A stretch of DNA of 64,000 nucleotides, from NCBI RefSeq assembly GCF_002077175.1, contig NZ_CP014943.1, positions 2,108,001-2,172,000 on the forward strand, written 5' to 3'. The notes under the pieces are model-generated. The model did no database searches and had not been told where the DNA came from. It worked only from the letters and a program-made list of their open reading frames with translations. Shown piece after piece: positions 36,733 through 46,108 of the stretch. How positions within the stretch are numbered: position 1 is the first letter of the stretch; each line of letters starts with the position of its first letter. The stretch is from Colwellia sp. PAMC 21821 (GTDB lineage Bacteria > Pseudomonadota > Gammaproteobacteria > Enterobacterales > Alteromonadaceae). A program made the position numbers and the translations under genes.

Positions 36733-37652
36733 TGATTAATTTAGAGGATGAACTTACGTATTTAGATTGGTTTTCTCTAAAGAATTACGAAGTATTGAGA
36801 GAATTAAATCTTAAGGATTTCTTTAATGAGCTGTCCTTTCGATTAAAATTATTCGAAAGCTTATATGATGACTTTTCGTCTATAAATATTTTCCCTAATT
36901 GTCCTGAGTGGCAAAGTATTTTAGCTGGAAATATCCTGGTAACTAAACAATATGATGAAGATCCTAAATGTAAGTGCATTAAAAGTACCTATGGGATCTC
37001 TGTAGTTTCCAAAGAAGATCTTGAAATGTATTCTTCCACCATTGAACTGAGCCAAGAGCTGGCAGAACCTAAAGAAGACCCCTTTATTCCTCATAAGTGT
37101 CATGTATGTGAAGATTTCAGCCTCAATTTTTATGATTCAGAAACTGTGTTTGATGAATTATTATTGAAAGTCGATTTACGTTCAAATACGGACAAAGAAA
37201 TCCATGCAGGCCTTGATTTAATTATCCGTGAATTTAGAAGGAAAATGCATACTCTGGAGCCTGATAATAAAGTTACAGGAGTAAGCGAAGCTTATATTAA
37301 AACGGCGATTGTTAATAACTTGATACCGTATATTGATCTTCGTTTATGGGCTGTTTATTGTAGTTCGCTAGGGAAGCCCATGGTATTTTCGGGTGCAGAT
37401 ACAAAGGACTTCATCCCGTCATTATTAATTGACGTTGAATCTAAAAAAGTCAAAAAGGTTAGTATATCTTCAATAAAAAAAATGCTGTTTCCAACTGATG
37501 TTGGCTATGAAGAGAAGTCAGATAAATATGTCACTAGTGAACTTCCTGATTTATTAAATCGTTATTTAGATGACGGCCATTACCGAAAGGCGAAATATTA
37601 TATTCATAGTAATGATTTTACCAACCACATGATAGTTAAGGATCTTTTTTAA
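36729..37652 (+). CDS. integrase-linked hypothetical protein (DUF6387-like)
   Basis: A 307-residue protein without signal or membrane segments. Its opening (LTYLDWFSLKNYEVLRELNLKDFFNELSFRLKL) and its position overlapping the integrase stop (ATGA, 36729-36732) resemble the DUF6387 proteins that follow integrases on proteobacterial islands; I judge that by eye. Cysteine pairs (CKCIK, CHVCED) could bind metal. A role in excision or regulation of the integrase is suggested only by the coupling. Confidence 0.65.
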   Translation: MMINLEDELTYLDWFSLKNYEVLRELNLKDFFNELSFRLKLFESLYDDFSSINIFPNCPEWQSILAGNILVTKQYDEDPKCKCIKSTYGISVVSKEDLEMYSSTIELSQELAEPKEDPFIPHKCHVCEDFSLNFYDSETVFDELLLKVDLRSNTDKEIHAGLDLIIREFRRKMHTLEPDNKVTGVSEAYIKTAIVNNLIPYIDLRLWAVYCSSLGKPMVFSGADTKDFIPSLLIDVESKKVKKVSISSIKKMLFPTDVGYEEKSDKYVTSELPDLLNRYLDDGHYRKAKYYIHSNDFTNHMIVKDLF

Positions 37653-37668
37653 TTTATTTTTGTTTTTA

Positions 37669-37705
37669 GTATGCCCGAAATTATTTTTTTAAATATCGGG
37701 CATAC
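37669..37705 (+). promoter_or_regulatory. 10-bp inverted repeat upstream of the AlpA-like gene
   Basis: GTATGCCCGA (37669-37678) and its exact complement (37696-37705) around a 17-nt AT-rich loop with seven T. It begins 16 bp after the preceding stop. It could be a terminator for the integrase operon or an operator of the AlpA-like regulator. It argues against the in-frame ATG at 37671 as the start. Confidence 0.5.
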
Positions 37706-37766
37706 TGATAATATAGCAAACATTAATATTGCCCCACTAAAACAGATGAACCTATGTGGGAACAAC

Positions 37767-38000
37767 ATGAACCAACTACTCCATTCCAAGCAAACCAATA
37801 CTTCTTTAAATTCTGATTTATGTTACGACAGAATTGTGAAAGAAGCCGAGCGTGAAAAAATTACTGCTATTAGCAGATCTCAAGCATTTCAACTTGAACG
37901 AAAAGGTCAATTTCCAAAGCGGGTTAAGCTTTCTTCTCATTCGGTGGGTTGGCGCCTAAGCTCGCTACTTGATTGGGTTAGTTCAAGAGAAGCCGTTTAG
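37767..38000 (+). CDS. AlpA-like DNA-binding protein
   Basis: A 77-residue protein with the winged-helix/MerR-like layout of AlpA regulators: AISRSQAFQLERKGQFPKRVKLSSHSVGWRLSSLLDWVSSREA. AlpA proteins act as excisionase or integrase activators on P4-like elements. I prefer ATG 37767 (TGTGGGAA upstream); the longer in-frame ORF from 37671 starts inside an inverted repeat. It is followed 8 nt later by a second protein of the same kind. Confidence 0.8.
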   Translation: MNQLLHSKQTNTSLNSDLCYDRIVKEAEREKITAISRSQAFQLERKGQFPKRVKLSSHSVGWRLSSLLDWVSSREAV

Positions 38001-38008
38001 GAGGGGTC

Positions 38009-38239
38009 ATGTCTAATTTTAAAATATGCAGTTTGATAGCTGAAAGACATCCGGTTGATAGATTAATACGTTACAAAGAAATGATACATCGTACTGGCTT
38101 CAGTCGAATTACATTGTATAGATGGTCTAACTCAATCAGAAATAAAAAATCATTTATACCACCAGTAAGGAAGAATGGTCGAATTATCGGCTGGCGAGAA
38201 AGTGATTATCAAAATTGGCTTAAACAAGAGTTGAAATAA
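38009..38239 (+). CDS. second AlpA-like DNA-binding protein
   Basis: A 76-residue protein: RYKEMIHRTGFSRITLYRWSNSIRNKKSFIPPVRKNGRIIGWRESDYQNWLKQ. The tyrosine/arginine-rich recognition helix, wing and GWRESD-WL ending are typical of AlpA. It has a strong ribosome site (GGAGGGG). Two consecutive AlpA-like genes may divide roles as excisionase and transcription regulator. Confidence 0.8.
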   Translation: MSNFKICSLIAERHPVDRLIRYKEMIHRTGFSRITLYRWSNSIRNKKSFIPPVRKNGRIIGWRESDYQNWLKQELK

Positions 38240-38409
38240 TAAACAAGGGCAGTTACCTGTCCTTTTTTACAACCTGTAATGTAACACTTTGAAACAATAC
38301 AGGTGATTTTGTCTATCAAAAAATGAATTAAATAAAATGAAAATCACAGTAAATACAGCTTATACAGAGAATTTCATTAGATCTTTAGCAGCAGGATATT
38401 ATTAATATT

Positions 38410-38973
38410 ATGGCTTATTACTTTCGGGTTAAAGATTTTATTTACCAAGAACAGATATGGAAGGTAATGCATTTCAAACAAGGTGCCAACGATACAATAA
38501 CTGAAAAAGGATGTAATCAACTAAATCAAATGTTAAGCAAATATTCAAAAGTATTTGTTAGCCGATTTGATGTAAGAATATGTTTAGAAATTAAAAATAA
38601 TGAGCTTATCAGTAAATTAATAAAAAAGCTTAGAAGCCAAGTCAAAACAAAGTACAGATGCTTAATGGGATTTATATGGGTCAGAGAGCAAACTGATAGT
38701 TGTGAAACACCGCATTATCATTGCGCTATTTTTCTTAATGGCCATAAAGCATGGAAACCTTTTGGGCTTGGGGAAATTATAGATCGTATTTGTGACTCAC
38801 TACTTTATCTCAGTCCATTTTACCCTAAAAATAATGGTTACATGGTAAAACGAAATAATAGTAAATCTATACAGAGAGTTATTTACCGAATTAGTTACTT
38901 AGCTAAAAATGAATCTAAAGGTAATAAACCTGCAGGCATTAGTGATTATCAAACAAGTCGTTTGAAAGTTTAA
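38410..38973 (+). CDS. YagK/YfjJ (inovirus Gp2) family HUH protein
   Basis: A 187-residue protein with RFDVRICLEIKN as the first strand and PHYHCAIFLNG, a His-hydrophobic-His motif of HUH replication endonucleases. C-terminal SIQRVIYRISYLAKNESK offers the region where the catalytic Tyr would be expected. The family is common on P4-like islands and inoviruses, where a replication role is supposed. It could act at the palindrome at 40110-40151, but that is conjecture. Confidence 0.78.
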   Translation: MAYYFRVKDFIYQEQIWKVMHFKQGANDTITEKGCNQLNQMLSKYSKVFVSRFDVRICLEIKNNELISKLIKKLRSQVKTKYRCLMGFIWVREQTDSCETPHYHCAIFLNGHKAWKPFGLGEIIDRICDSLLYLSPFYPKNNGYMVKRNNSKSIQRVIYRISYLAKNESKGNKPAGISDYQTSRLKV

Positions 38974-38993
38974 ATAAATTAAGGATATTTTAC

Positions 38994-39335
38994 ATGCCAA
39001 GAGGTGGTAAACGAGAAGGCGCTGGAGCTCCTAAAGGCAATCAGAATGCTTTGAAGCATGGGGGACGTTCAAGAGTTTTGTATGGAGTACCATTAAATAA
39101 ACATTTAACAGAGTTTGAATATAAGGCTCTTTGTATGATGCAACTTTGCAATTTAAAAGAAATTGATGAACTCAATGGTGGTTGGATATCACCAATATAT
39201 CAAAACCATAAAATACGGTATCAAGGAGCCGTTATCTTTAGAGAAACGCGAAGTAAAACTAAATGCATACAAACGATTGAACTACGTAATTTTTTACGCT
39301 TAACCAAAAATATTAATAAATTATATAAGAAGTAA
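38994..39335 (+). CDS. small basic protein with GAPKGNQNALKHG motif
   Basis: A 113-residue basic protein whose N-terminus PRGGKREGAGAPKGNQNALKHGG is a widespread motif in phage- and island-borne proteins, including terminase small-subunit-like ones. The remainder is unrecognised. It lies 20 nt after the HUH gene and 4 nt before the next gene, so the three probably form one transcript. DNA binding is likely from composition. Confidence 0.68.
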   Translation: MPRGGKREGAGAPKGNQNALKHGGRSRVLYGVPLNKHLTEFEYKALCMMQLCNLKEIDELNGGWISPIYQNHKIRYQGAVIFRETRSKTKCIQTIELRNFLRLTKNINKLYKK

Positions 39336-39339
39336 TCAT

Positions 39340-39978
39340 ATGAATAAATTAAATAGAGAGTTAGTACCCAATAAGCAGGTACTTTCTTTTGGTGAATATC
39401 ACTCTTCAACTGATGGGCGTTTTATAAGCGTTACTAGGGGGCTTGCAACTCAAAAACAAAAACAACAATGCTATAGAAAATTCAAAAAAGAATTAGATAA
39501 TAGAGAAGAGAGCTTAAATTATATTCCATTTAAACAGAGTAATAGCTATGAGTTGTGGTATAAAAATGAACTGATAGGACTATGTCAAAACTCATCAATT
39601 ATTAGGGATTGGATCTCTGAAGCTACAATGGATGAAGATGAATTACCTCAAAAGAAAAATAGTAAAACGTTATTCTTATTTTGTCACTTAGAAGCTGTCT
39701 TTATCTTAAAGCAGCATAGAAGTCATGATCAGGCTGAATATTTTGCTGGTTGTATAAGAGAAGCTGAACAAAATAACTTATTTGCTTTGCTTACTCATCA
39801 AAAGCCTAACCAGCTAGAAGTTGAAACTATCGATATTTGTTTTCATTCTGAATATACAACTAAAGGTGGAGCTAATTTTCATAATCAGTTATTCATGAAT
39901 TATGATGGTCCATATATGGAACTGACCTTTGAAGATCTAGGGTATAAGATACAATTAAGTATTGATGCCAGCTTTTAG
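39340..39978 (+). CDS. hypothetical island protein
   Basis: A 212-residue soluble protein with no recognised domain. The middle part is helical (LFLFCHLEAVFILKQHRSHDQAEYFAGCIREAEQNNLFALL). It is coupled by short spacing to the preceding gene of the mobility module. Codon use is AT-rich like its neighbours, consistent with acquired DNA. Confidence 0.6.
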   Translation: MNKLNRELVPNKQVLSFGEYHSSTDGRFISVTRGLATQKQKQQCYRKFKKELDNREESLNYIPFKQSNSYELWYKNELIGLCQNSSIIRDWISEATMDEDELPQKKNSKTLFLFCHLEAVFILKQHRSHDQAEYFAGCIREAEQNNLFALLTHQKPNQLEVETIDICFHSEYTTKGGANFHNQLFMNYDGPYMELTFEDLGYKIQLSIDASF

Positions 39979-40109
39979 CTATTGTTCGATTGATAACCTC
40001 CTGATCAACATAACTTATTTAAATAAAAACAAAAAGTTAAGTGCTAACCAAATAATCAAACAAAGAGGGTTAGGCACTTATGATGTTATTTTTCAATTGC
40101 TTAAGTCGT

Positions 40110-40151
40110 TGATCATGTTTGTGATCAGTTTTCTGATCATAAACATGATCA
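40110..40151. repeat. 42-bp palindrome with four GATC sites spaced 12 bp
   Basis: Two 19-nt arms (40110-40128 and 40133-40151) are complementary apart from one position, with a TTTT centre. GATC occurs at 40111, 40123, 40135 and 40147, each exactly 12 bp apart as part of TGATCA. The structure follows the HUH-protein gene group. It may be a terminator, a replication origin or a Dam/SeqA-sensitive site. Confidence 0.75.
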
Positions 40152-40286
40152 ATAGTGTTATTTACAATTAAACATATGGAAAATAGCGATTTATTGCTTA
40201 TAAGAAGAGAATATAAATTATTGCTTTTAAAGAATTAAAGCTGTAAATTCTTGCCGCCTAGGAAGAATAACTATCAGGAAGATAAA

Positions 40287-40967
40287 TTGAAAAAGCTATT
40301 ATTTATAATATTTATATTTTGTTCACCAGTACATGCAAGCCTCATCACTTATAATTTTTCCGGACAGATAGATGACACTAGAAATTTAATCGCTGGGATT
40401 AGTGATGGAGATACTTATCAAGGTGAGTTAACTTTTGATAGTAATGCGCTACCCTCATATTACGATGGAAACTATGCAGAATATATAGTACTTACCCAAG
40501 CAACCTTTCAAGTAGGAGTGCACTCTTTTGATATGGCACCTACAGCAAAAGTAGAGCCGAATTATTACGGTCCTAAAAGATCAATTCAAATATTTAATGA
40601 TGTTAGTCATGACCGTATATATTTCACTTCTGGAATTGATTTCGAACATGGTGTGAGTTTTGGATCTGGAAATACAGGTATATCATTTAGATTAAATATG
40701 TATGACTGGAGCGGTGTTGCATTAAATAACATTAATATCGATACTCTGCCCGCTTTTTCTCTAGACCAGTTTAATTCTAACTTTCTCGAAATAATCGCAG
40801 AAGACTTTTCAAATCAGTCGAATGACTTCATTGTCAGAGCCACCTTAGAAAACTTACAAGTAACATCAGTGCCAGAACCATCAACAATTTGGCTTTTGAT
40901 AAGTACTTTTTTGGGTTTGATTATATTTAAGAGCAAGAAAACTGAAGTATTATTAACTAAGCTGTGA
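40287..40967 (+). CDS. PEP-CTERM sorting-domain protein (exported)
   Basis: A 226-residue protein with a signal peptide (MKKLLFIIFIFCSPVHA) and a C-terminal sorting tag: SVPEPSTIWLLISTFLGLIIFKSKK (PEP motif, hydrophobic helix, basic end). An exosortase would process it for surface or matrix export. The body is beta-rich and otherwise unrecognised. I choose TTG 40287 (AGGAAG upstream), placing the signal peptide at the N-terminus. It is a lone cargo gene, unusual between mobility and defence genes. Confidence 0.82.
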   Translation: MKKLLFIIFIFCSPVHASLITYNFSGQIDDTRNLIAGISDGDTYQGELTFDSNALPSYYDGNYAEYIVLTQATFQVGVHSFDMAPTAKVEPNYYGPKRSIQIFNDVSHDRIYFTSGIDFEHGVSFGSGNTGISFRLNMYDWSGVALNNINIDTLPAFSLDQFNSNFLEIIAEDFSNQSNDFIVRATLENLQVTSVPEPSTIWLLISTFLGLIIFKSKKTEVLLTKL

Positions 40968-40980
40968 TTCTAAAATCGTT

Positions 40981-41002
40981 TTAGCTTAGCTTAGCTTAGC
41001 TT
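40981..41002. repeat. short tandem repeat of TTAGC
   Basis: Four exact TTAGC units followed by a partial one, just after the PEP-CTERM gene. Confidence 0.7.
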
Positions 41003-41131
41003 GGTTAAGTTTGGATGTTCCATTAGTATTTTTAGGCTTTCTATTAACTAGCCTTTACGACTAAAGTGACTTAATTAAGAAAAACGAAACGAATTTAGCT
41101 ATGTTGATGTAATAAACATGAAATCAAAACG

Positions 41132-41207
41132 TGTCGATATAAGTTGATTTATTCGACATATAACCTTTACGTGTCGATCCTATCAACATATACTATTTTC
41201 ATGTCGA
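41132..41207 (+). promoter_or_regulatory. cluster of TGTCGA/TCGACA sites upstream of fic
   Basis: TGTCGA at 41132, 41172 and 41202 and its complement at 41153, within 100 bp before the fic start. The clustering suggests operator sites for an autoregulator, possibly the winged-helix C-terminus of the Fic protein. Similar sequence recurs at 59163-59198 outside the island. Confidence 0.45.
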
Positions 41208-41227
41208 AACAGTAAGGATGTATAAAC

Positions 41228-42334
41228 ATGTCATGGCAAGCTGAAGTTCCGTTTAACAATATGCCATTGTTACCACCAGCCAGAGATAATGTTGAATCTA
41301 TTAATATTCTTAAAGCGTGTATTCCTGCTCGTGCTGCACTTGCAGAGTTAAAACAAGCTGGCGAGTTATTGCCAAACCAAAGCTTATTAATAAACTTACT
41401 GCCATTGTTAGAAGCTAAAGACAGCTCTGAAATAGAGAACATATTCACTACAACAGATAAGCTCTTTCAGTTCTCACAAGAAGATAATTTAGCTGACCCT
41501 GCTACAAAAGAAGCGTTAAGTTATAGAACTGCGCTTTATGAAGGTTATATAAACCTAAAAAAACGTCCTCTGTGCACCAATACCGCCATTGAAATTTGTT
41601 GTACGCTAAAAGCTGCAGCTATGGATATTCGCAAAGTTCCAGGCACTGTAAATAGTAATCAAAATACCCAAGAAATTGTTTATACCCCACCAATCGGTGA
41701 AACAGCTATACGAGACTTATTAACCAATTGGGAAAACTTTCTTCATGCAGAAGATGATATAGACCCATTAGTTAAAATGGCTGTTAGCCACTATCAATTT
41801 GAAGCTATTCATCCGTTTCACGACGGTAATGGTAGAACAGGGCGAATAATCAATATTCTTTACTTGTTAGAGCAAGAGTTGCTAACCCTGCCTATTTTGT
41901 ACTTAAGCCGGTATATCGTGCAGCATAAAGCTGACTATTACCGCTTACTCACCAGTGTTACATCGGATGCTAATTGGGAAGAGTGGATTATTTTTATTCT
42001 TAATGGCGTAACAGAGATGGCGCGTTGGACAACCAAAAAAATAGCGGCTATTCGCACACTGATTGAAGATACAAGTAAGTATATTCAAGAGAAGCTGCCC
42101 AAAATATACAGTTATGAATTGGTACAGGTTATTTTTGAACAGCCTTACTGTCGTATTAATAACTTAGTTGATCGCGACATTGCTAAACGACAAACTGCCT
42201 CTGTGTACTTAAAGCAGTTAGCGGAAATAGGCGTGCTAGAAGAAATGCAGCTTGGCAAAGAAAAGCTATTTTTTCATCCTAAATTAATGCGCTTAATGTC
42301 CCAAGACGATAATAACTTTCAGCCTTACGCTTAA
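41228..42334 (+). CDS. Fic family protein (AMPylase)
   Basis: A 368-residue protein with a Fic_N-type N-terminus, the core motif H195-PFHDGNGRTGR transferring AMP from ATP to target hydroxyl groups, and a C-terminal winged-helix region (about 290-360: CRINNLVDRDIAKRQTASVYLKQLAEIGVL). An inhibitory-helix motif S66-SEI-E70-N71 in the N-terminal part matches (S/T)xxxE(G/N), so the enzyme should be self-inhibited. It leads the restriction block, 34 bp before hsdM, with AAGGATG before the start. Its target is unknown. Confidence 0.92.
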   Translation: MSWQAEVPFNNMPLLPPARDNVESINILKACIPARAALAELKQAGELLPNQSLLINLLPLLEAKDSSEIENIFTTTDKLFQFSQEDNLADPATKEALSYRTALYEGYINLKKRPLCTNTAIEICCTLKAAAMDIRKVPGTVNSNQNTQEIVYTPPIGETAIRDLLTNWENFLHAEDDIDPLVKMAVSHYQFEAIHPFHDGNGRTGRIINILYLLEQELLTLPILYLSRYIVQHKADYYRLLTSVTSDANWEEWIIFILNGVTEMARWTTKKIAAIRTLIEDTSKYIQEKLPKIYSYELVQVIFEQPYCRINNLVDRDIAKRQTASVYLKQLAEIGVLEEMQLGKEKLFFHPKLMRLMSQDDNNFQPYA

Positions 42335-42368
42335 AAGCTAGATAACGAATTTAATAAAGAGATATTTA

Positions 42369-44753
42369 ATGAACCAAACTCCTAACAATCTAGCGACTTT
42401 TTGCTGGTCTATTGCTGACCTACTTCGTGGCGATTTCAAGCAATCTCAGTATGGCCGTATTATTTTGCCCTTTACGTTATTACGCCGTCTTGAAGGTGTA
42501 TTAGAAGCAAGTAAAGAAGCCTTGTTGGCTGAGAATGAAAAAATTCAAAAAATGAATTTGCCAGAAGAAGCGCAAGAACAATTACTGTTAAGAGCAACAG
42601 GAGGTTTGAGCTTTTTCAATACTTCAAAAATGGACATGTCGAAGCTTGGTGAAGCCGATATTAAAGCTAATCTTGAAAGTTATATTCAAGCTTTTTCAAA
42701 AGACGCTCGCGAAATTTTTGAATATTTCAACTTTGCTGAATTTATTGCCCAACTTAATGACGCAGATTTACTCTGGAAGGTTGTACAAAAAGTTCGTTCT
42801 ACAGATCTAAGCCCAAAGGCTATTTCAAACCACGACATGGGTTTAACCTTTGAAGAGTTAATACGCCGTTTTGCAGAAGGCTCTAATGAAACAGCCGGCG
42901 AACACTTTACTCCTCGCGATATCGTACGTTTAACCACTTCATTAGTATTTATGGAAGATGATGACGCCTTAACTAAACCTGGCATTATCCGCACCATTTA
43001 TGATCCAACCGCAGGTACCGGCGGCTTTCTATCATCTGGTATGGAATACGTGCATGAATTGAACCCGCAAGCGGTTATGCGTGCTTATGGCCAAGAGCTT
43101 AACCCAGAAAGTTACGCTATTTGTAAAGCCGATATGCTGATTAAAGGCCAAGATGTTACCAATATAAAGCTCGGTAATACTTTATCGAATGATCAGTTGT
43201 ATGCTGACAAGTTTGATTACATGTTATCTAACCCACCTTTTGGCGTTGATTGGAAAAAAATAGAAACAACCATTAAAGATGAAAATACGCTAAAAGGCTT
43301 TGATGGTCGCTTTGGTGCAGGCTTACCCAGAGTGTCTGACGGTTCACTATTATTTTTAATGCATCTTCTAAGTAAACTAAGAGATAGTAGTGATGGCGGC
43401 GGACGGATTGGTATTATTCTTAATGGCTCCCCGTTGTTTACTGGTGGCGCAGGCTCAGGTGAATCTGAAATCCGTCGCTATATCCTTGAAGCTGATTTAC
43501 TCGAAACTATAGTCGCACTACCTACCGATATGTTTTACAACACAGGTATCGCTACATATGTGTGGGTATTAAGTAATAAAAAATCAGCTGAACGTAAAGG
43601 CAAAGTACAGCTGATTAACGGTGTAAACCTTTGTGGAAAAATGCGTAAATCGTTAGGCTCTAAACGTAATGAAATGAGTGCCGATGACATTGCTACTATC
43701 ACACGCAGCTTTGGTGCTTTTGAGGTGGTTGATGCCATTACCCTTGATGAATTAGGGCTAAATAAGCCGGCGGAAGTCAAAAGCAATCGTGGCCGTCAAT
43801 CAGCCAATCCAAAAACCGAAGCCCCTAAAACCTTCGCGAGTAAAATATTCGACACACACGAATTTGGTTATCGACGCATCACTATCGAACGCCCATTACG
43901 TGAAAGCTTCCAATTTAGTGACGAACGTTTAGCCGAGTTACGCTTTGCCGCTAAACCTTTATACGCGCCAATGAAATGGCTTTATGAAACGTATGGCAAT
44001 GCTTGGTCTGATAGCGAAGCTTGTTCGCAAGCGCCTGCGGCTGATAAAAGTAAAGAGTACGGAGTATTAACTGAGCATGAAACAGATATTCGTAAACACT
44101 TAAAAGCACATTTCAGTGATGTAAAAGAAGCGAAAATAAAAGAATTATTAGACCAAAAACTATGGAACTCGCAGCTACTTGTTTTATTAACTGCGCGCCA
44201 ATTACAAGTGCAAATAGGCACAAAACAGTGTGACGACATGAATACCTTTGACGCTGTACTAAGCAAAGCATGTAAAAATGAGTCTATTAAATTAGACCCA
44301 AAAGCGAAAAAACAAATTACTATGGCAGTAAGTTGGAAAAATCCTGAAGCAGAAAAAGTGGTTAAAAAAGTTCACAGCAATGCTGCCGCCAGCCCTTTTT
44401 ATGGTTTATTTGCAGAAAGTGGCGGCGCAGGCAATGGGAAAAAAGTTGTTGAATACAAAGCCGATGGTGATTTGCGTGACAACGAAAACGTAGCGCTTGA
44501 CCAATTACAATCGGTTAACGACCTCAACGAAGCCTACTTCACCAAAGAAGTACAACCCCATGTGCCTGATGCTTGGATAGATGCCAATAAAAAAGACGAG
44601 AAAGATCAAGAGATAGGCATTGTTGGTTATGAAATTCCTTTTAATCGTCACTTTTATCAATACCAGCCTCCGCGTGACTTAATCGCTATTGATTCTGATT
44701 TAGATGCGGTTTCAGCTGAAATTATGAATTTGCTGCAAGAGGTGCATTCGTAA
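42369..44753 (+). CDS. hsdM: type I restriction-modification system, DNA methyltransferase subunit
   Basis: A 794-residue N6-adenine methyltransferase, longer than typical HsdM (~500-530). It has an N-terminal HsdM_N helical domain, the SAM motif D212-PTAGTGGF, and catalytic N288-PPF. The extra C-terminal ~250 residues are shared with a long-HsdM subgroup. It works with HsdS to methylate the recognition site and with HsdR to restrict unmodified DNA. Its stop overlaps the hsdS start by one base. Confidence 0.95.
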   Translation: MNQTPNNLATFCWSIADLLRGDFKQSQYGRIILPFTLLRRLEGVLEASKEALLAENEKIQKMNLPEEAQEQLLLRATGGLSFFNTSKMDMSKLGEADIKANLESYIQAFSKDAREIFEYFNFAEFIAQLNDADLLWKVVQKVRSTDLSPKAISNHDMGLTFEELIRRFAEGSNETAGEHFTPRDIVRLTTSLVFMEDDDALTKPGIIRTIYDPTAGTGGFLSSGMEYVHELNPQAVMRAYGQELNPESYAICKADMLIKGQDVTNIKLGNTLSNDQLYADKFDYMLSNPPFGVDWKKIETTIKDENTLKGFDGRFGAGLPRVSDGSLLFLMHLLSKLRDSSDGGGRIGIILNGSPLFTGGAGSGESEIRRYILEADLLETIVALPTDMFYNTGIATYVWVLSNKKSAERKGKVQLINGVNLCGKMRKSLGSKRNEMSADDIATITRSFGAFEVVDAITLDELGLNKPAEVKSNRGRQSANPKTEAPKTFASKIFDTHEFGYRRITIERPLRESFQFSDERLAELRFAAKPLYAPMKWLYETYGNAWSDSEACSQAPAADKSKEYGVLTEHETDIRKHLKAHFSDVKEAKIKELLDQKLWNSQLLVLLTARQLQVQIGTKQCDDMNTFDAVLSKACKNESIKLDPKAKKQITMAVSWKNPEAEKVVKKVHSNAAASPFYGLFAESGGAGNGKKVVEYKADGDLRDNENVALDQLQSVNDLNEAYFTKEVQPHVPDAWIDANKKDEKDQEIGIVGYEIPFNRHFYQYQPPRDLIAIDSDLDAVSAEIMNLLQEVHS

Positions 44754-46108
44754 TGCTAGGGAAGTACCAGGCATACTCTGAATACCAAAACTCTGGCGTT
44801 AGATGGTTTGGTTTAGTTCCTAATGAGTGGATATCATCCCGACTTAAGTTTGAATCTTCCATAAATATGGGACAATCACCTAATTCTGTTGATTGTAATC
44901 AAGACGGATTAGGTTTGCCCTTTTTACAAGGTAATGCGGAATTTGGTATTAAGTCCCCAACTCCTAAACAGTATTGTGATGTTTCTAGAAAGGTAGCTCA
45001 AAAAGGTAATTTACTATTCTCTGTTCGTGCCCCTGTTGGTGCGTTAAACCTTGCTGATCAAACATATGGAATTGGTCGGGGTTTATGCGCTATTTCAAAT
45101 AATGAAAGTCTAACTCCAGACTTTTTATGGTGGCTTATTCCTGTAGTTCGATCGGAATTAGATTCTGTTTCTACAGGTAGTACATTTGAAGCAGTAAGCG
45201 CTGAGCAAGTCGAAAATGTTGTAATTTATAAGCCTTCTATCTTTGAGCAAGAAAAAATAGCCAGCTTCCTCAACCACGAAACAGCCAAAATAGACACCCT
45301 GATTGAAAAACAACAACAGCTAATTAAATTGCTAAAAGAAAAACGACAGGCTGTGATCAGCCATGCCGTCACTAAAGGAATCAACCCTAAAGCCCCCATT
45401 CGGGACTCAGGTGTTGAGTGGTTAGGAGGGGTGCCAGAGCATTGGAAAGTGTGTCGTATAAAACAAATAGCTAAATTAGCGAGTGGGCATACTCCAGATA
45501 AAAAGAAAGAAGAATATTGGGTTAACTGTGAAATACCATGGGTATCTCTAAATGATTCGACACAGCTTAAGCAAGTTGATTACATTACCGATACATCTTT
45601 CTATTTAAATGAAAAAGGTCTTGAAAACTCCTCAGCTAAAAAGCTACCTAAACGATGTGTTGTATTTACGAGAGATGCGAGCATAGGTTTAGCCGCAATT
45701 ACCACGAGAATTATGGCTGTTTCCCAACATGTGATAGCTTGGGTTTGTAATGAGAGTGAGACATATCCTGAATACTTATTATTAGTATTTTATGCAATGA
45801 AAGATGAATTAGATAGGTATACCGCTGGCGCGACACTGAAAACTATTGGAATGCCTGATGTAAATAAGTTGACTGGAGCATTCCCTCAAATAGAAGAGCA
45901 AAAAGAAATTGCAGAATATACATTTAAGCAAATGAATAAATTTGATCTTTTAATTTCAAAATCAGAAAAAGCTATAGAACTTATCAAAGAGCGACGCACA
46001 GCTCTAATCTCTGCAGCCGTCACGGGAAAAATTGACGTTAGGCACTTTGTCTCAAAGAAAGGGCAAAGACTTAAATCATCAAGTCAAGGATCTATCAATG
46101 TCAGATAA
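44753..46108 (+). CDS. hsdS: type I restriction-modification system, specificity subunit
   Basis: A 451-residue specificity subunit with two target-recognition domains (about 15-180 and 225-400). Each is followed by a conserved helical region: NHETAKIDTLIEKQQQLIKLLKEKRQAVISHAVTKG in the centre and the related SEKAIELIKERRTALISAAVTGKIDVR at the end. The GVEWLGGVPEHWKV linker is typical. The two domains set the two halves of a bipartite DNA target. Overlapping starts tie it to hsdM and the next gene. Confidence 0.95.
   Translation: MLGKYQAYSEYQNSGVRWFGLVPNEWISSRLKFESSINMGQSPNSVDCNQDGLGLPFLQGNAEFGIKSPTPKQYCDVSRKVAQKGNLLFSVRAPVGALNLADQTYGIGRGLCAISNNESLTPDFLWWLIPVVRSELDSVSTGSTFEAVSAEQVENVVIYKPSIFEQEKIASFLNHETAKIDTLIEKQQQLIKLLKEKRQAVISHAVTKGINPKAPIRDSGVEWLGGVPEHWKVCRIKQIAKLASGHTPDKKKEEYWVNCEIPWVSLNDSTQLKQVDYITDTSFYLNEKGLENSSAKKLPKRCVVFTRDASIGLAAITTRIMAVSQHVIAWVCNESETYPEYLLLVFYAMKDELDRYTAGATLKTIGMPDVNKLTGAFPQIEEQKEIAEYTFKQMNKFDLLISKSEKAIELIKERRTALISAAVTGKIDVRHFVSKKGQRLKSSSQGSINVR

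Noticed and set aside
39962..40171. 69-residue hydrophobic ORF after the island hypothetical gene
   Set aside because: It overlaps the previous gene, lacks a ribosome site, and its hydrophobic C-terminus is encoded by the GATC palindrome, so it is probably accidental.
41167..41448. 93-residue reverse ORF over the fic start
   Set aside because: Antisense shadow of the Fic coding sequence and promoter; no independent evidence.
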